This document shows positions 30,617 through 32,276 of a DNA stretch of 32,276 bases, one piece after another. A program made the translations under genes and the position numbers. Source of the stretch: Actinomycetes bacterium (GTDB lineage Bacteria > Actinomycetota > Acidimicrobiia > Acidimicrobiales > RAAP-2); contig JAJYWG010000082.1 of the NCBI GenBank assembly GCA_021791615.1, positions 1 through 32,276 on the forward strand, given 5' to 3'. The stretch's first letter is position 1, and each line of letters starts with the position of its first letter. The notes under the pieces are model-generated. The model saw only the letters and a list, made by a program, of their open reading frames with translations. It was not told where the DNA came from and searched no databases.

Positions 30617-31972
30617 TCAGTCGTTCGAGCCTCCCCCACCCGCCGGACGGCGGCGAGGCCGGGGGTGCGTGTTGCCGGTCGCTGCTGTGCCCGGCGAGCG
30701 GCGTCGGGGCGGTCCCTTCCGAGGCGGATCGGTGGTGGATCCCCGTCCGGTGTCCGTTCCCTCCTCACCGCCGTGGCCGTTGGCCACCGGGGCAAACGCC
30801 CCCAACGGGGGACTCGAATTCCCCTCGAGAGCCAGGTCGATGAGGTCGATGGCGTCGAGCTCTACAGGTGGGGCCACCGGGAGTGGAGCGTTGCGACGTC
30901 CGGTGCCTAAAGGATCCTCGCCCTCCGCTCCATACCGTTCGGCTTCGATGCCGGGGAACGGCCAACTGTCATCGTCCTGCCACCCGGCCCCGTCGAGTGG
31001 AAATCGCAGGTCTGGACGGCGCGCCATCTCGGCCGCACTGGAGTCGCTCAGGGGCGGGGCGAAGAAGTAACCCTGGGCGGCGTCCGATTCGAACTCTCGC
31101 ACGAGGGTGGCTTGGAGCTCCTTTTCCACTCCCTCGGCGACCGTCGCCATGCCCGAGCTATGGGCCAGGTGGACCACCGTCTCGACCACCATGCGGTTGA
31201 TCCCTTCGGTCGACTCAAGTCCGGCGACGAACGACTCGTCGATCTTCACGGTGTTGACGGCCAGCTGCTTGACGAGCTCGAAGGAGCTCCAGCTCGTCCC
31301 GACGTCGTCCACTGCCAGCTGCACTCCGAGATCGACGATGCCCTTCAGTTGGGACACGAGCAGCGGTTCAGCCAGGGCGCGCTCGGTCACCTCGATCGTC
31401 AGCCGGTCCGGAGCCAGGTCCGAGCCTTTGAGGGCATCGCACACCGCCTGGTAGGCCACTCCCCGACGGAGTTGCACGATCGAGCAATTGACGGCGAGCT
31501 GGACACTGGCCGGCCACCCGACCGCCTGACGACACCCCTCGGCGAGCACCCACTCCCCGAGCGCCACGATGTCGCCGTTGGCCTCGGCCCAGGGAATCAG
31601 CAGTGGCGGATAGATGACGCTCTCGTCAGGAAGGTCCCAGCGGAGGAGGGCTTCGAACCCGAGCAGTTGCCCGTTTCCGAGGTCGACTATCGGTTGGTAG
31701 GCCAGGCGAGGCTCGCCGGCCAGCACCAGTGGCCGGCCGTCGCGCTGCCATGAGCGCTGCTCCCCGTCCTCTGGGCCCACGCCACCCCCTCGGCTCCGTC
31801 CGTTCGCCGGGACCGACCTGCCTGGCCGCCCGCTCCCGACATCATTGCCAATTCCCTGGCCTCTCGCATCGGTGATTTCACGGATATCGGACCCGAAGGC
31901 CGATGGAGGCCTGCGGCCGACGCCAGAACCTCCGAACGCGGCAGGGGCGGCAGGGGCGGCAGGGGTTGCCAA
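30617..31972 (-). CDS. EAL-domain c-di-GMP phosphodiesterase
   Basis: 451 aa. The central EAL domain (about 85-335) keeps the catalytic marks: EALL (107-110), an Asn in LAVNCSI, EVTERA, DDVGTS (replacing DDFGTG), VKIDESFV, AEGVEKE and AQGYFFAPPL. It should hydrolyse c-di-GMP to pGpG. There is no GGDEF, PAS or membrane segment. The N-terminal ~80 residues are Ala/Pro/Gly-rich and begin with short PAA repeats from a 9-bp DNA repeat, and the C-terminal ~100 are Pro/Gly/Asp-rich and probably disordered. The start is uncertain: a TTG at 31972 with AAGG upstream is the longest option. An IS607-type element begins less than 60 bases upstream and may have replaced the native promoter. Confidence 0.85.
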   Translation of the reverse strand: MATPAAPAAPAAFGGSGVGRRPPSAFGSDIREITDARGQGIGNDVGSGRPGRSVPANGRSRGGGVGPEDGEQRSWQRDGRPLVLAGEPRLAYQPIVDLGNGQLLGFEALLRWDLPDESVIYPPLLIPWAEANGDIVALGEWVLAEGCRQAVGWPASVQLAVNCSIVQLRRGVAYQAVCDALKGSDLAPDRLTIEVTERALAEPLLVSQLKGIVDLGVQLAVDDVGTSWSSFELVKQLAVNTVKIDESFVAGLESTEGINRMVVETVVHLAHSSGMATVAEGVEKELQATLVREFESDAAQGYFFAPPLSDSSAAEMARRPDLRFPLDGAGWQDDDSWPFPGIEAERYGAEGEDPLGTGRRNAPLPVAPPVELDAIDLIDLALEGNSSPPLGAFAPVANGHGGEEGTDTGRGSTTDPPRKGPPRRRSPGTAATGNTHPRPRRRPAGGGGSND

Positions 31973-32009
31973 CAGCTACCTTCGATATCACTGAACATCT
32001 ACGAACATA

Positions 32010-32023
32010 CGTAGTAGACTACG
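32010..32023. repeat. Inverted repeat before the IS607-type recombinase gene
   Basis: CGTAGT-AG-ACTACG is a perfect 6-bp inverted repeat with a 2-base spacer, ending three bases before the ATG. Just left of it GAACAT occurs twice (GAACATCTAC, GAACATACGT). The AT-richer stretch probably marks the left end of the element and may bind its recombinase. Confidence 0.4.
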
Positions 32024-32026
32024 AGT

Positions 32027-32276
32027 ATGAAGCTCTCCGAGTGGGCTGAGCAAGAAGGCGTGCACTACCAGACCGCATGGCGGTGGTTCCGGGACGGCCA
32101 GCTTCCTGTCCCGGCCACCAAGACGCCTTCGGGGACGATCCTCGTGGATGTACCACGCAGCGCTGGCAAACGAAACGAACGGGCGGTCGTCTACGCCCGA
32201 GTCTCCTCCCATGACCAACGATCCGACCTCGACCGCCAGGTGGCACGCACGACTGCATGGGCCACCGCCCAGGGTA
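32027..32276 (+). CDS. tnpA: IS607-family serine recombinase TnpA, N-terminal part (cut by window edge)
   Basis: The first 83 residues are seen. A MerR-like HTH opens the protein (MKLSEWAEQEGVHYQTAWRWFRDGQLPV), followed by a short linker and the start of a resolvase/invertase catalytic domain (AVVYARVSSHDQRSDLDRQVA), where the Ser of ARVSS is the expected nucleophile. The HTH-before-catalytic order is diagnostic of IS607 transposases. A TnpB-type RNA-guided nuclease gene usually follows, but it would lie outside this window. The gene diverges from the EAL gene with a 54-base gap. Confidence 0.88.
   Translation, partial: MKLSEWAEQEGVHYQTAWRWFRDGQLPVPATKTPSGTILVDVPRSAGKRNERAVVYARVSSHDQRSDLDRQVARTTAWATAQG

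Noticed and set aside
31980..32015. SOS (LexA) box near GAACATACGTAG
   Set aside because: The right half-site lacks the GTTC needed for the actinobacterial LexA consensus. The repeats fit a transposon end better.

Overview
The window comes from a GC-rich bacterium whose gene content looks actinobacterial. Evidence: very high third-position GC, GTG starts, a two-Zn-ribbon/two-thiolase set resembling the mycobacterial Rv3521-Rv3523 genes, a three-gene proton-translocating transhydrogenase and a membrane-linked PIN/TRAM protein. An Acidimicrobiia-like host is my best guess, but nothing here fixes the taxon.

Region 1 (1-14335) is an accessory island that stops at the 3' end of a tRNA-Glu(CUC) gene. 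Its core is one minus-strand operon of six genes (12371 down to 958) with start/stop overlaps of 1-11 bases throughout: a 685-aa protein, a 320-aa protein, a 1842-aa DEAD/DEAH helicase with Zn ribbons and a DUF1998-type C-terminus, a Cas4-like Fe-S PD-(D/E)XK nuclease, a Vsr-family endonuclease and a 5-cytosine DNA methyltransferase. The helicase, methyltransferase and two large orphan proteins fit a Druantia type II anti-phage system (DruF-DruG-DruE-DruM). The nuclease and Vsr genes appear to be extra components. Transposase debris lies on both sides: C-terminal pieces of an integrase-core transposase on the left (1-174 and about 746-832), and on the right an N-terminal piece of what looks like the same family (12721-12945), cut by an IS3-type element whose orfB is in turn cut by an IS21-like terminus. 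An excisionase-like HTH gene and an orphan ORF (possibly the start of an integrase) lie next to the tRNA, with a doubled TGCCAAAAA motif between them and the tRNA. This is the classic layout of a tRNA-targeted integrative element.

Region 2 (14336-22439) is ordinary chromosome, all on the minus strand: tRNA-Glu and tRNA-Gln, a DUF218 membrane protein, glutamyl-tRNA synthetase (with a 9-bp minisatellite in frame and a 34-bp duplication over its stop codon), a [3Fe-4S] ferredoxin, two thiolase-fold proteins, two DUF35 OB-fold proteins, an ABC1/UbiB-family kinase and an SRPBCC protein. The thiolase/DUF35 genes form a tightly overlapping operon preceded by a near-perfect KstR-type operator, pointing to sterol or acyl-CoA degradation.

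Region 3 (22440-31972) holds an aldo/keto reductase (+), a membrane-anchored GH18-type glycoside hydrolase (-), a PIN/TRAM membrane protein (+), the pntA1-pntA2-pntB transhydrogenase operon (-) and an EAL-domain c-di-GMP phosphodiesterase (-). The right edge (32027-32276) enters an IS607-type element through the start of its serine recombinase gene.
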